From an uncultured Alistipes sp. (GTDB lineage Bacteria; Bacteroidota; Bacteroidia; Bacteroidales; Rikenellaceae), in assembly GCA_944321765.1 (NCBI GenBank), contig CALUMQ010000001.1:62001-126000 (forward strand): a stretch of 64,000 nt of DNA. Direction: 5' to 3'. The notes beneath the pieces were generated by a model that was given only the letters and a program-made list of their open reading frames with translations, was not told the origin of the DNA and did no database searches. A program made the translations under genes and the position numbers. Below are positions 9,874-18,782 of the stretch, one piece after another (position 1 is the stretch's first letter; each line of letters begins with the position of its first letter).

Positions 9874-10356
9874 CTACGGTTTGAATATCAGTGCCACGGC
9901 CGAGACCGAAATCCCCTCTTCGCGGCCTTCGAATCCGAGCCGTTCGGTAGTTGTGGCCTTGACCGATACGCGCTCCACGTCGATGCCCATCGCCGCGGCC
10001 AGGGCTTCGCGCATGCGATCGATGTGGGGTCTTAACTTGGGACGCTGCATGCGTATCGTGCAGTCGACATTTCCGATCTCATAGCCCTCCCGGCGCACGA
10101 GGGCCGCCGTGCGCTGCAGAAGGATGCGCGAGTCGATGCCCTTGAAGTCGTCCGACGTGTCGGGAAAGTGCAACCCGATGTCTCCCAGGGCTGCGGCCCC
10201 CAGCAGGGCATCGCACAGGGCGTGGATTGCCACGTCACCGTCCGAATGGGCCACGCACCCTTTTTCATGCTCGATTTCGATCCCGCCCAGCACCAGCCGC
10301 AGTCCCGAAGCCAGGGCGTGGACATCATATCCGTGTCCGATTCTGAAGTCCGTCAT
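9874..10356 (-). CDS. ispF: 2-C-methyl-D-erythritol 2,4-cyclodiphosphate synthase
   Basis: 160 residues, full family length. IspF closes CDP-methylerythritol 2-phosphate to the cyclic diphosphate in the MEP isoprenoid pathway. The metal-binding motif GHGYDVH (residues 7-13) is present, as are AHSDGDVAIHALCDALLGA, DIGLHFPDTSDD and the C-terminal KATTTERLGFEGRE nucleotide-binding signature. The homotrimer interface residues look normal. No other MEP gene is next to it. The divergent dipeptidase gene starts about 60 bases upstream. Confidence 0.96.
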   Translation of the reverse strand: MTDFRIGHGYDVHALASGLRLVLGGIEIEHEKGCVAHSDGDVAIHALCDALLGAAALGDIGLHFPDTSDDFKGIDSRILLQRTAALVRREGYEIGNVDCTIRMQRPKLRPHIDRMREALAAAMGIDVERVSVKATTTERLGFEGREEGISVSAVALIFKP

Positions 10357-10376
10357 ATAACGTATGGTTTTTTATG

Positions 10377-10407
10377 TTGCCAAAGTACGGAAAAAAGCGT
10401 AACTTTG
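10377..10407 (+). promoter_or_regulatory. Promoter of the dipeptidase gene
   Basis: TTG (10377-10379), 20 bases, TAACTTTG (10400-10407). The -7 box is perfect. It shows that the long open frame upstream (back to 10168, antisense to ispF) is not translated; the start is the ATG at 10417 or 10426. Confidence 0.78.
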
Positions 10408-10416
10408 CAAAAATAC

Positions 10417-11877
10417 ATGAAGCCTATGTCATCAATCTCTACGTTGGAACCGCACCTTGTGTGGGAGCAGTTCGAAGCCATTACGCGGGTTCCGCGCCCC
10501 TCGAAGAAGGAGGGCAAGATCATCGATTATCTGATCTCGTTTGCGCGGGAGCACCATATCGAGTACAAGAAAGACGCCATCGGCAACGTTGTGATGCGCA
10601 AACCCGCCACGCCGGGCTACGAGGATCATCCGGCGGTGATTCTGCAGTCGCACATGGACATGGTCTGCGAGAAGAATTCCGACGTGGAGTTCGATTTCGA
10701 GCACGACGCCATCCGACCCTATATCGACGGGGAGTGGGTGCGTGCCGAGGGCACGACGCTCGGCGCCGACTGCGGCATCGGCATGGCCGCGGCGCTGGCC
10801 GTTCTGCTCGACGAGACGGTGCAGCACGGACCCATCGAGGCGCTGTTCACGGTCGACGAGGAGACGGGCCTTACGGGGGCCTTCGAGCTCGGCGAGGGGA
10901 TGCTTTCGGGCAAATACCTCATCAACCTCGATTCGGAGGACGAGGGCGAACTGTTCATCGGCTGTGCGGGCGGTATCGACACCATCGCCACGTTCCACTA
11001 CACGATGGAGGAGGCTCCGAAGAACTACTCCTTCTTCCGGGTCGATGTTTCGGACCTGCAGGGCGGACACTCGGGCGACGATATCAACAAGGGCCGCGTC
11101 AACTCGAACAAGACGGTGGCGCGCCTGATGTGGGACGGCATGCAGTCGTTCGAACTGCGCCTGAGCTATTTCAGCGGCGGCAACCTGCGCAACGCCATTC
11201 CGCGCGAGGCCTATGCCATCTTCGGCGTTCCGACGAAGTTCAAGAACGAGTTCGAGAAGCGCTTCCGCCTCTTCGCGGCCGACATGGAGAACGAATTCCG
11301 CTTCCCGGAGCCGAATTTCAAGATCACGCTCAACGAGATGCCGCAGGTTGAGGAGGTGCTCGACGCCCATACGCAGTTCGGACTGATCTATTCGCTGGTT
11401 GGTGTGCCCAACGGTGTGATTGCCATGTCGTTTGCCGTTCCGGGGCTTGTCGAGACCTCGACGAATCTAGCCTCCGTGAAGTTTGAGAGCGGCAACCGGA
11501 TCGTTGTCACCTCGTCACAGCGCTCCTCGGTCGAGAGCGCCAAGACCTACGTGATGCAGATGGTCGAATCGGTCTTCACGCTGGCCGGTGCCGATGTTGC
11601 CCACTCGGACGGCTATCCGGGCTGGGCCCCGAATCCCGAATCGCACCTGCTGGAGACGACGGCCGAGGCCTACCGGCGACTCTTCGGCACGGAGCCCAAG
11701 GTACGTGCCATCCACGCCGGACTGGAGTGCGGACTCTTCCTGGAGAAATACCCCGATCTGGACATGGTTTCGTTCGGACCGACGCTCCGCGGCGTGCATT
11801 CGCCCGACGAGCGGATCGAAATTGCCACGGTTCCGAAGTTCTGGAAACTGCTCTGCGAAACACTCCGTACGCTCTGA
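10417..11877 (+). CDS. pepD: Aminoacyl-histidine dipeptidase (M20 family, PepD)
   Basis: 486 residues from the ATG at 10417; a second ATG at 10426 is also possible. M20-type di-zinc peptidase that cleaves Xaa-His and other dipeptides in the cytoplasm. Zinc-site motifs are visible: HMDMVCEKN (first ligand His, near residue 73), TLGADCGIGMAAAL (bridging Asp, near 112), TVDEETGLTGAFEL (general-base Glu and ligand, near 142) and HAGLECGLFLEKYP (near 430). The length equals the C3-type PepD group, not the shorter PepT. It has its own promoter and a very strong terminator. Confidence 0.93.
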   Translation: MKPMSSISTLEPHLVWEQFEAITRVPRPSKKEGKIIDYLISFAREHHIEYKKDAIGNVVMRKPATPGYEDHPAVILQSHMDMVCEKNSDVEFDFEHDAIRPYIDGEWVRAEGTTLGADCGIGMAAALAVLLDETVQHGPIEALFTVDEETGLTGAFELGEGMLSGKYLINLDSEDEGELFIGCAGGIDTIATFHYTMEEAPKNYSFFRVDVSDLQGGHSGDDINKGRVNSNKTVARLMWDGMQSFELRLSYFSGGNLRNAIPREAYAIFGVPTKFKNEFEKRFRLFAADMENEFRFPEPNFKITLNEMPQVEEVLDAHTQFGLIYSLVGVPNGVIAMSFAVPGLVETSTNLASVKFESGNRIVVTSSQRSSVESAKTYVMQMVESVFTLAGADVAHSDGYPGWAPNPESHLLETTAEAYRRLFGTEPKVRAIHAGLECGLFLEKYPDLDMVSFGPTLRGVHSPDERIEIATVPKFWKLLCETLRTL

Positions 11878-11891
11878 GACGCGCGAGTTTG

Positions 11892-11929
11892 AAAAAGCCA
11901 GCTTCCTATCCGGGAAGCTGGCTTTTTTT
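11892..11929. terminator. Strong intrinsic terminator
   Basis: A perfect stem (11892-11906 with 11913-11927) with A residues before and seven T residues after works in both directions: for the dipeptidase gene and for the converging sialidase gene. Confidence 0.92.
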
Positions 11930-11955
11930 ATGCGGTAGGGATCGGATGCCGACGA

Positions 11956-13131
11956 CTATTTCCCGTCATCCTCGCCTTTTGTCAGCCACTCGAAGGGGAT
12001 GCGCGAGAACCATATCTCGTACCCTTCGTCGCCGCCGTTGTAAACCTCGCTCAGCAGCCCGATCGCACCGTCGGAGAGCTTCGTAAGCGACGAATAGGCC
12101 GAAGCCTGCCTCCAGATGCTCCGACGCACGGGCCATGTCTTTCCCTCGTCATAACTCAGCGCCACGGAGACGTTGCGCCGGGCGGCGGTGTCGGCCGGAA
12201 TCGAATGCAGCAGCCGGTCGTGCCGGGCCCCTTCGCTGCGGAGCGAATAACGCATGATATCGCCGTCACAGGCCGGATCGGGCAGATCCTGCCATTCGGC
12301 GGGCTTGCTCCATGTCGCGCCGCGGTCGTGCGAAACGGAGTAGAGTCTGTATCCCTGCCGGGGATTGCGGATGCTCATGAGCCAGCTTCCGTCGGCCAAC
12401 TCCTCCATCTTCGATTCGTCGCCATAGGCTCCGGGTGTTCCGGGGAGCAGCCGCCAGCTCTCCCCGCCATCTTCCGAGATACATACATAGTTATAGAGCG
12501 GCGGCCACTTCTCCCCCGTGTGGTGCGCTGCCACAACGAAAGCCAGCGTTCCGTCGCGCAGTTGCAGGGCGCGCCCCGAAGCGGCAAAGAGACCCGAAAT
12601 GGGCCTCGACGCGGGATTGTCACATCCGGGGCCGTAGATCTGCGGGGTGATGTAGCGCACCTTGCTCCATGTGAGTCCGTTGTCCGCGCTGCGGGAGATG
12701 CAGACGTCGATGGGCTGCTCGGCCGTTGATTTCCATAGTCCGCATCCCGAGGCGAAGATGCAGAGCAGATCGCCCGTACGACGGTCGACAACCACGGCCG
12801 CATCGCCGAATCCGCGATTGGGAGTGTGCTGTGCGATGACGATCTGATCGCTCCACGTGCGCCCGTTGTCGGTGCTGCGGCGGAGCACGATGTCGATCAG
12901 ATTGGGCAGATCGCTGGAAGAGTCGTTTCTCCGGTCGGCGACGGCGATGATCGATCCGTCGGCAGCCGTTGTCAGTGCGGGGATCCGGTAGAATTTCGAT
13001 CCGTGATCTCCCGAACGGAAGAGCAGGGTGTGCTGCGGTTCGGGAATTTGCATGGCGGGCTCTTCCGCCGTTGCGAGAAGCGGGGCTGACAGCATTGCAA
13101 TCAGCGGGACGCAGAGTCGGATGTTCATCAT
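11956..13131 (-). CDS. Exo-alpha-sialidase (GH33 neuraminidase)
   Basis: 391 residues with an N-terminal signal peptide (about 1-22). The six-bladed sialidase fold is indicated by five Asp-box motifs: STDNGRTW, SADNGLTW, SEDGGESW, SHDRGATW and SYDEGKTW. The FRIP-type motif is YRIPAL (Arg49, first of the arginine triad), followed by AVADRRND with the acid/base Asp66. Further Arg residues lie in SIRNPRQGYR, and the catalytic Tyr lies in ASAYSSLTKL. GH33 enzymes release terminal sialic acid from glycoproteins. No lectin or carbohydrate-binding extra domain is present. It is divergent from the SusC gene and probably acts first on the same mucin-type substrate. No NanA or NanE gene for sialic-acid breakdown is in the window. 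Confidence 0.92.
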   Translation of the reverse strand: MMNIRLCVPLIAMLSAPLLATAEEPAMQIPEPQHTLLFRSGDHGSKFYRIPALTTAADGSIIAVADRRNDSSSDLPNLIDIVLRRSTDNGRTWSDQIVIAQHTPNRGFGDAAVVVDRRTGDLLCIFASGCGLWKSTAEQPIDVCISRSADNGLTWSKVRYITPQIYGPGCDNPASRPISGLFAASGRALQLRDGTLAFVVAAHHTGEKWPPLYNYVCISEDGGESWRLLPGTPGAYGDESKMEELADGSWLMSIRNPRQGYRLYSVSHDRGATWSKPAEWQDLPDPACDGDIMRYSLRSEGARHDRLLHSIPADTAARRNVSVALSYDEGKTWPVRRSIWRQASAYSSLTKLSDGAIGLLSEVYNGGDEGYEIWFSRIPFEWLTKGEDDGK

Positions 13132-13167
13132 AATATAAGGTAAAGTTTTAAGGCCCGTTTTTCAAGA

Positions 13168-13175
13168 CAAAGATA
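13168..13175 (-). promoter_or_regulatory. -7 box of the sialidase promoter
   Basis: The minus strand reads TATCTTTG here, a perfect -7 box about 35 bases upstream of the sialidase ATG. No clear TTTG lies at the usual distance upstream, which fits an activator-dependent promoter. Confidence 0.55.
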
Positions 13176-13326
13176 CGAGAAATCGGGCACTTTAAATAAT
13201 AAATAAAATGAATAAGTTAGACAAATATTTATATAATATATGTTTGGACATATATTTGAAACTGTGAATAAATTGGGATAAAAAATAATAATGTTTAACT
13301 AAAATATACAATTTAAGTTAAAAACT

Positions 13327-13357
13327 TTTGCGTAGTCGAAAATAATCCATATATTTA
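13327..13357 (+). promoter_or_regulatory. Putative promoter of the SusC operon
   Basis: TTTG (13327-13330), 19 bases, TATATTTA (13350-13357). The -7 box has one mismatch. If used, transcription starts near 13365 and leaves an untranslated leader of about 370 bases before the SusC gene. Confidence 0.5.
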
Positions 13358-13364
13358 CCCCCGG

Positions 13365-13735
13365 AACCGAAATTGCCAACTCAACAACCTTAAAGCCACA
13401 TGTTGCAGACTTTATCAGCTGGAAGAATTCCCCCCCCCATAAACAGGGAGGAGAAGTGTTGTGAGTATACGTGCGGTTGTTACAGCTATAATCTGAACAA
13501 TAATTTTCTCTGTACTGCCATGTTTGTTCGTTTTCGCGAGCAGGGCAGTGTATTAGTGCGTCCGCACTATCCTCCGTGTAAAGAGTGATCTGCGGTTGAT
13601 CTATTCTTGATTAGAATACTGTTTGATGGCCTTTTACAGCCCGTAGAAGGTTTGGTCGGACATTACGATAAATGCCTGATAAGGCACTTCATATCCCAAT
13701 CTTCAACTATTTTGTTTTACCTTAAAATCTGAGGC
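13365..13735 (+). other. Long untranslated leader of the SusC operon
   Basis: No convincing gene lies here; the 62-codon frame at 13400-13588 has no family resemblance and a poor start. The stretch holds a run of nine C (13430-13438). It also holds an inverted repeat TAGTGCG/CGCACTA (13554-13560 and 13563-13569), an ACTGCC/GGCAGT pair (13514-13519 and 13544-13549), and a small TGCCT/AGGCA stem (13673-13677 and 13682-13686). The upstream part, 13180-13326, is very AT-rich and holds only the divergent promoters. Confidence 0.5.
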
Positions 13736-16700
13736 ATGGAAAAATCTTTTCTAAAATGCCGGCATATCATCGGATATGCCCTGTTATTCCTCCTCCTGAT
13801 TCCGAGCGGATTTGCGCGGGCACAGGACGGGACGACCGTGACGGGAGTCGTTGTCGATGAGAACAATCTTCCGGTAGTCGGAGCGAGCGTTCTGGTCAAG
13901 AATACCGTAAATGGCGTTTCGACCGGTATCGACGGATCCTACTCGATCACGCTTGACGAGGTTGGAAGTGTGCTGGTATTCTCGTTTCTGGGTTATACTC
14001 CACAGGAGGTTGTCGTAGGCAACCGTACGCAGATCAACATTCAGCTTGTTCCGGACTCTCAGGAGGTGGAAGAGGTTGTTGTCGTTGGTTACGGCGTTCA
14101 GAAGAAGGAGTCGGTCGTGGGAGCCATCTCGACGGTCGACGTCGGCAACCTGAAGGTCTCCAACGCCCAGCTGTCCACCAACCTTGCGGGACAGTTGGCC
14201 GGTATCGTTTCGATGTCGCGATCGGGCGAGCCCGGAAAGAACAGCGCTGCGGATTTCTACATCCGCGGAGTCTCGTCATTCCAGGGATCGTCGACGCCGC
14301 TGGTTCTTGTCGACGGTGTTGAGCGTGATCTCGACCTGGTCGACACGGACGATATTGCGTCGTTCTCGATCCTCAAGGACGCTTCGGCCTCGGCCGTGTA
14401 CGGTGTGCGTGGTGCCAACGGTGTGATTCTGATCACGACGAAGAAGGGTTCCATCGGACGTCCGGAGGTGAAGGTACGCGCCGAAGCGGGTGTGACGATG
14501 CCCACGAAGATGCCGGAGTTTGTGAATTCCGAGCAGTGGGCGCGTATGTACAACGAGGCGAGCGGCACGAACCGTTATACGGCCGACGACCTTGCGATGT
14601 ACCGCAACGGCACGGATCCGGACCTTTATCCGAATGTGAACTGGATTGACGAGCTGTACCGCAACGTGGCCTACAATCAGCGTGTGAACGCCTCGATCAC
14701 GGGCGGAGGCGAGGTTGCCCGCTATTACATTTCGGGCAGTTTCTACAACGAGTCGTCGATTTTCCGCAATGCCGGGAATCTGTACGACTACGATTCGTCG
14801 ATCAACTACAACAAGTTCAATTTCCGCGCCAACATCGACCTGAACCTCACGAAGACGACGGTCGTGAATCTGAACCTTGCGAACATCTACGAGAAGAGCT
14901 TCTCGCCGGGCGCCGCTACGGGCGATATCTGGAGCTATACGTTCGCGACCTCTCCGAACGCCTTTCCGAAGCAGTATTCCGACGGCACGATTTCGGCGCC
15001 TTCGGCTCCGACGGGCTATAACCCGTGGAACCTGCTGGTACACTCGGGATATCGCGAGCAGTTCTGGAACTCGGCCCAGTCGCTGGTTGGCATCACGCAG
15101 GATCTGAGCATGGTTACCGAGGGCCTGACGGCCAACGTGAAGTTTTCGTGGGACGCCTGGAACTCTCAGATCCAGCGCCGTTACAAGGAGCCGCAGCAGT
15201 TCCACGCCACGGGACGTGACGAGAACGGCAATCTGATCTACGGATCGGCGATCTACCAGGGCAGCGAGTCGCTGGCCTATTCGCACGGATCCGCCAGCAC
15301 GGTAACGACCTACCTCGAGGGCTCGCTCAACTACAACCACGTATTTGCCGACAGTCACCGCGTGGGTGCGATGTTCCTCTATAACCACAAGATCCACCGC
15401 CGCACGTTCGGATCTTCGGACCTCAATCCGGGAGACGCCGTGAACGCCACGACATCGCTTCCCTACAAGAACCAGGGTATTGCCGCGCGTGTGACCTATG
15501 CTTACCGCGACAAGTACATGCTGGAGTTCAACATGGGTTACAACGGATCGGAGAACTTTGCCAGCGGACACCGCTTCGGATTCTTCCCGGCCGTATCGGC
15601 GGGATGGATGCTCTCCGAGGAGGAGTTCTGGAGCCCGTTGAAGAATGCGATCAACACCTTCAAGATCCGCGGATCGTACGGTAAGGTGGGTAACGACCAG
15701 CTGGGTAACAACGACCGCTGGCTCTACCAGGCCACGATCATCACGGGCAACAGCTTCACGATGGGCGAGAGCGGCAACACGGGCGGCGCCGGTATAGCCA
15801 TGGGACGTCCCGAGAACCTCGACTTCTCGTGGGAGGAGGAGACCAAACTCGACCTCGGAGTCGAATTGATGCTCTTCAACCAGCTGCGTATCCAGGCCGA
15901 CTACTTCTACACGCACCGTACGGGTATTCTGATGGTACGTGCGGGACTTCCGGGCATTGCCGGACTTCAGAACACGTCGAAACTTCCGTACGTGAACATT
16001 GGAGAGACGGAGAACCGCGGAGTTGACCTGTCGCTGGAGTGGAACAAGCAGTTCGGGGAGTGGTACCTGACGGCCCGCGGTAACTTCACCTTCAACCGCA
16101 ACAAGCTGCTCAATAACGACGAGCCGGACTGGAAATACAAGTACCAGAACCGCATTGGCAAGCCTTACGGAGTCGGCGCATCGCAGCCGTGGGGACTTCT
16201 TGCCGTGGGTCTCTTCGAGAGTGAGGAGGAGATCGCCAACAGTCCGCAGCAGACATTCGGCGAGTACCGTGTCGGTGACATCAAGTACCAGGACATCAAC
16301 GGCGACGGACGCATCGACTCGAACGACCAGATCTACCTGGGCTACACGACGCTTCCGGAGATCACCTACGGATTCGGTGCCACGGCCCAGTGGAAGGGTA
16401 TCGACCTGAATATCTTCTTCCAGGGCATTGCCCATGTGAATTTCTTCCTGGGCGGAGCATCGATCACCACGCCGTTCTCGGCGAACAACCTGGAGCGTTC
16501 GGCCATCCAGCGCGACGTATGGGATCGCGGATGGCGCAGTGACCTGACCGATGCCCAGAAGGCTGCGGCGATCTATCCGCGCATGACGGTCGGCACGGGT
16601 ACGGGTTACAGCAACAACTCCCAGACCTCGTCGTGGTGGCAGCGCAACGGTTCGTTCCTGCGTATCAAGAATGTCGAGATCGGTTACACGCTTCCGAAGA

Positions 16701-16870
16701 AGTGGATGGCGCGTTCGGGCTTCATCAAGTCGATGCGCTTCTACGTAGCGGCGAACAACCTCTGCACGTTCAGCGAGTTCAAGCTCTGGGATCCGGAGAT
16801 GGGAGGCGGCGAAGGTGCTTCGTATCCGCCCAACCGAATCATCTCCCTGGGACTGAATGCAAACTTCTAA
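13736..16870 (+). CDS. SusC/RagA-type TonB-linked outer-membrane transporter
   Basis: 1044 residues, typical SusC length. A signal peptide (about 1-30) is followed by a carboxypeptidase-regulatory-like beta-sandwich (TVTGVVVDENNLPVVGASVLVKNT, quoted here in two parts by position: residues 35-58). Next come a short TonB-box region (EVEEVVVVGYGVQKKE) and the plug domain with FYIRGVSSFQGSSTPLVLVDG and the conserved ASAVYGVRGANGVILITTK. The 22-strand barrel ends with the C-terminal aromatic residue (SLGLNANF). Together with SusD it imports oligosaccharides or glycopeptides across the outer membrane. SusD follows after 10 bases. No N-terminal signalling (STN) domain is present, so it does not signal to an ECF sigma/anti-sigma pair. 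Confidence 0.95.
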   Translation: MEKSFLKCRHIIGYALLFLLLIPSGFARAQDGTTVTGVVVDENNLPVVGASVLVKNTVNGVSTGIDGSYSITLDEVGSVLVFSFLGYTPQEVVVGNRTQINIQLVPDSQEVEEVVVVGYGVQKKESVVGAISTVDVGNLKVSNAQLSTNLAGQLAGIVSMSRSGEPGKNSAADFYIRGVSSFQGSSTPLVLVDGVERDLDLVDTDDIASFSILKDASASAVYGVRGANGVILITTKKGSIGRPEVKVRAEAGVTMPTKMPEFVNSEQWARMYNEASGTNRYTADDLAMYRNGTDPDLYPNVNWIDELYRNVAYNQRVNASITGGGEVARYYISGSFYNESSIFRNAGNLYDYDSSINYNKFNFRANIDLNLTKTTVVNLNLANIYEKSFSPGAATGDIWSYTFATSPNAFPKQYSDGTISAPSAPTGYNPWNLLVHSGYREQFWNSAQSLVGITQDLSMVTEGLTANVKFSWDAWNSQIQRRYKEPQQFHATGRDENGNLIYGSAIYQGSESLAYSHGSASTVTTYLEGSLNYNHVFADSHRVGAMFLYNHKIHRRTFGSSDLNPGDAVNATTSLPYKNQGIAARVTYAYRDKYMLEFNMGYNGSENFASGHRFGFFPAVSAGWMLSEEEFWSPLKNAINTFKIRGSYGKVGNDQLGNNDRWLYQATIITGNSFTMGESGNTGGAGIAMGRPENLDFSWEEETKLDLGVELMLFNQLRIQADYFYTHRTGILMVRAGLPGIAGLQNTSKLPYVNIGETENRGVDLSLEWNKQFGEWYLTARGNFTFNRNKLLNNDEPDWKYKYQNRIGKPYGVGASQPWGLLAVGLFESEEEIANSPQQTFGEYRVGDIKYQDINGDGRIDSNDQIYLGYTTLPEITYGFGATAQWKGIDLNIFFQGIAHVNFFLGGASITTPFSANNLERSAIQRDVWDRGWRSDLTDAQKAAAIYPRMTVGTGTGYSNNSQTSSWWQRNGSFLRIKNVEIGYTLPKKWMARSGFIKSMRFYVAANNLCTFSEFKLWDPEMGGGEGASYPPNRIISLGLNANF

Positions 16871-16880
16871 AATTACGGAC

Positions 16881-18755
16881 ATGAAACATACGATCAAAAA
16901 AATATTTGCCATAGCCCTTCTGCTGAGCCTCGGAGCGACGTCGTGCGACAGTTTTCTGGATCGCCAGGAGGACGAAACGATGACTTTCGAGAAGATCTGG
17001 CAGCAGCGCAATACGACGCGTCAGTATTTTCTGAACGTCATGGGGTACATGCCCAACGATGCGCAGATCTTCTACTACCGTCATGAGTGCGGAGCTGCGG
17101 ACGAGGGCACCTGTACGTGGGCCTGGAGCAACTACCAGCTCATCAACTTCGGTTCGTGGAACGCCTCGAACCTTCCGCACGACAACTTCAACAAGTATTA
17201 CCAGGCGATCCGCGACTGCAACATCTTCCTTCAGAACGTCATGTCGTGCAGCGACCCGGTCGTTACGCAGGAGGAGCTGACGCTGTGGTACAACTGCGCA
17301 CGGTGGGCCCGGGCCTACTACTACTTCCAGCTGATGCGTGATTTCGGTCCGGTGTTCCTCGTCGGCGACGAGCTGATGGACTTCTCGGCGACGGCAGCCG
17401 AACTGGCCCGTCCGCGCAACACGTGGGAAGAGTGCGTGAATTACGTGGTCAGCGAGATGGAGTGGTGCGCCTCGCGTCTTCCCGACACGTACAACTCTTC
17501 GGAGATGGGACTTCCGACGCGCGGCGCGGCCCTTGCCGTCATTTCGCGCCTGAAGCTCTACTCGGCACGTCCGCTCTTCAACGGCAATACGCTCTACCGC
17601 CAGGTGGTGAATCCCGACGGAACGCAGCTGTTCCCGCAGGAGTTCAGCGCCCAGAAGTGGGTCGAGGCTGCACAGGCCGCCAAAGCCGTTGTGGATCTGG
17701 GTCTGTACGAGCTCTACCGCACGTCTGACAACAATCCCTACATGAACTACTATGGCATCATGCAGGAGACGTGGAACAAGGAGAGCATCTTCTGCGCCGG
17801 CGGATACCAGTCGCGATACATTCTGGGCGTGCATACGGCACCGACGCTGGGTGTCGGCGGAACGGCCTATGGAGGCTGGGGTCCGACGCAGCAGCAGGTT
17901 GACGCCTATGCCATGTCGAACGGTCGCTATCCGATTTCGGGCTATGAGTCCGACGGAACGCCGATCATCAACGATGATTCGGGTTATCCGAGCAACGAGT
18001 TTGCCAAGGAGACCTTCAACAACCCGTTCATGACGGCCATGGGAGCGCCCGTAGCCAGCAGCCAGGGTTCATGGCCGGTGATGTACAAGGACCGTGAGCC
18101 GCGCTTCTACGTGAGCGTATTCTGGGGCGACAGCCAGTGGAAATACGGCAACAACTACAAACTGTGCTCGTTCTGCCAGGGAGCCAACGGACATGTTGCA
18201 CACGACTATCCGAAATCGGGCTATATTGTCAACCGCTATTATGACCATACGCTCGACAGCTATACCCAGGGACAGTGGGGCAACGTGACCTTCCCGACGT
18301 TCCGTCTGGGCGAGATCTACCTCAATTACATCGAGGCGGCTCTGGAGTGCGAGCGCAACGGTGTCACGGGCGAGGGGATCAGCCGCGAGCAGGCGATGAC
18401 CTACTGGGACGATCTTCGCGACCGTGTAGGACTGGATCCCATCACGGAGGTGTATCCCAATGCGTCGGTTACTGATCTGATCGAACTGGTTCGCAAGGAG
18501 CGTCGTGTGGAGCTTGCCTTCGAGGGGCTTCGCTACTACGACACGCGTACGTGGATGATCGCTACGGAGACCGACGGAGGGCCGATGTACGGCATGAACA
18601 CGTCGGCCGTTTCGAGCGGTACGGTTACGACAGACGAATTCTGGAAGCGTACGGCTTTCGAGAACCGGGTATTCAGAAACAACCATTATCTTTTCCCGTT
18701 CCCGCAGCGTGAGCTGGACCGCAACAAGCAGCTTACGCAGAACTACGGTTGGTAA
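16881..18755 (+). CDS. SusD/RagB-type surface glycan-binding lipoprotein
   Basis: 624 residues from the ATG at 16881; an upstream ATG at 16857 overlaps the SusC end and would spoil the signal peptide. The lipobox is LGATSC (Cys near residue 22). The N-terminal part (SCDSFLDRQEDETMTFEKIW) and the tetratricopeptide-like helices (RWARAYYYFQLMRDFGPVFLV) match the SusD family. The C-terminal block ending FPFPQRELDRNKQLTQNYGW is the standard end of the family, where residues position ligand at the SusC lid. At 624 residues it is somewhat long, which suggests extra loops for a bulky ligand such as a glycopeptide. Confidence 0.94.
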   Translation: MKHTIKKIFAIALLLSLGATSCDSFLDRQEDETMTFEKIWQQRNTTRQYFLNVMGYMPNDAQIFYYRHECGAADEGTCTWAWSNYQLINFGSWNASNLPHDNFNKYYQAIRDCNIFLQNVMSCSDPVVTQEELTLWYNCARWARAYYYFQLMRDFGPVFLVGDELMDFSATAAELARPRNTWEECVNYVVSEMEWCASRLPDTYNSSEMGLPTRGAALAVISRLKLYSARPLFNGNTLYRQVVNPDGTQLFPQEFSAQKWVEAAQAAKAVVDLGLYELYRTSDNNPYMNYYGIMQETWNKESIFCAGGYQSRYILGVHTAPTLGVGGTAYGGWGPTQQQVDAYAMSNGRYPISGYESDGTPIINDDSGYPSNEFAKETFNNPFMTAMGAPVASSQGSWPVMYKDREPRFYVSVFWGDSQWKYGNNYKLCSFCQGANGHVAHDYPKSGYIVNRYYDHTLDSYTQGQWGNVTFPTFRLGEIYLNYIEAALECERNGVTGEGISREQAMTYWDDLRDRVGLDPITEVYPNASVTDLIELVRKERRVELAFEGLRYYDTRTWMIATETDGGPMYGMNTSAVSSGTVTTDEFWKRTAFENRVFRNNHYLFPFPQRELDRNKQLTQNYGW

Positions 18756-18782
18756 AAGGAGAAACATAAAGAAGACAAACGT

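Noticed and set aside
11956..13131. Calling the sialidase a plain BNR-repeat protein of unknown function
   Set aside because: The Arg triad, Asp and Tyr catalytic motifs accompany the Asp-boxes, so GH33 activity is expected.
13400..13588. A 62-codon Cys-containing frame in the SusC leader
   Set aside because: It spans the C9 run, has a poor start context, no promoter of its own and no similarity to any family I know. A leader peptide cannot be excluded but is not supported.
16857..16880. Start of SusD at the upstream ATG 16857
   Set aside because: It overlaps the SusC gene end and places eight polar residues before the lipoprotein signal; 16881 gives a normal one.
14276..17011. A 911-codon frame antisense to the SusC gene
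   Set aside because: It is the mirror of GC-rich codon use in the sense gene. It has no family match, no signal sequence, and its sequence is dominated by Arg, Val and His as expected from reverse-complement codons.
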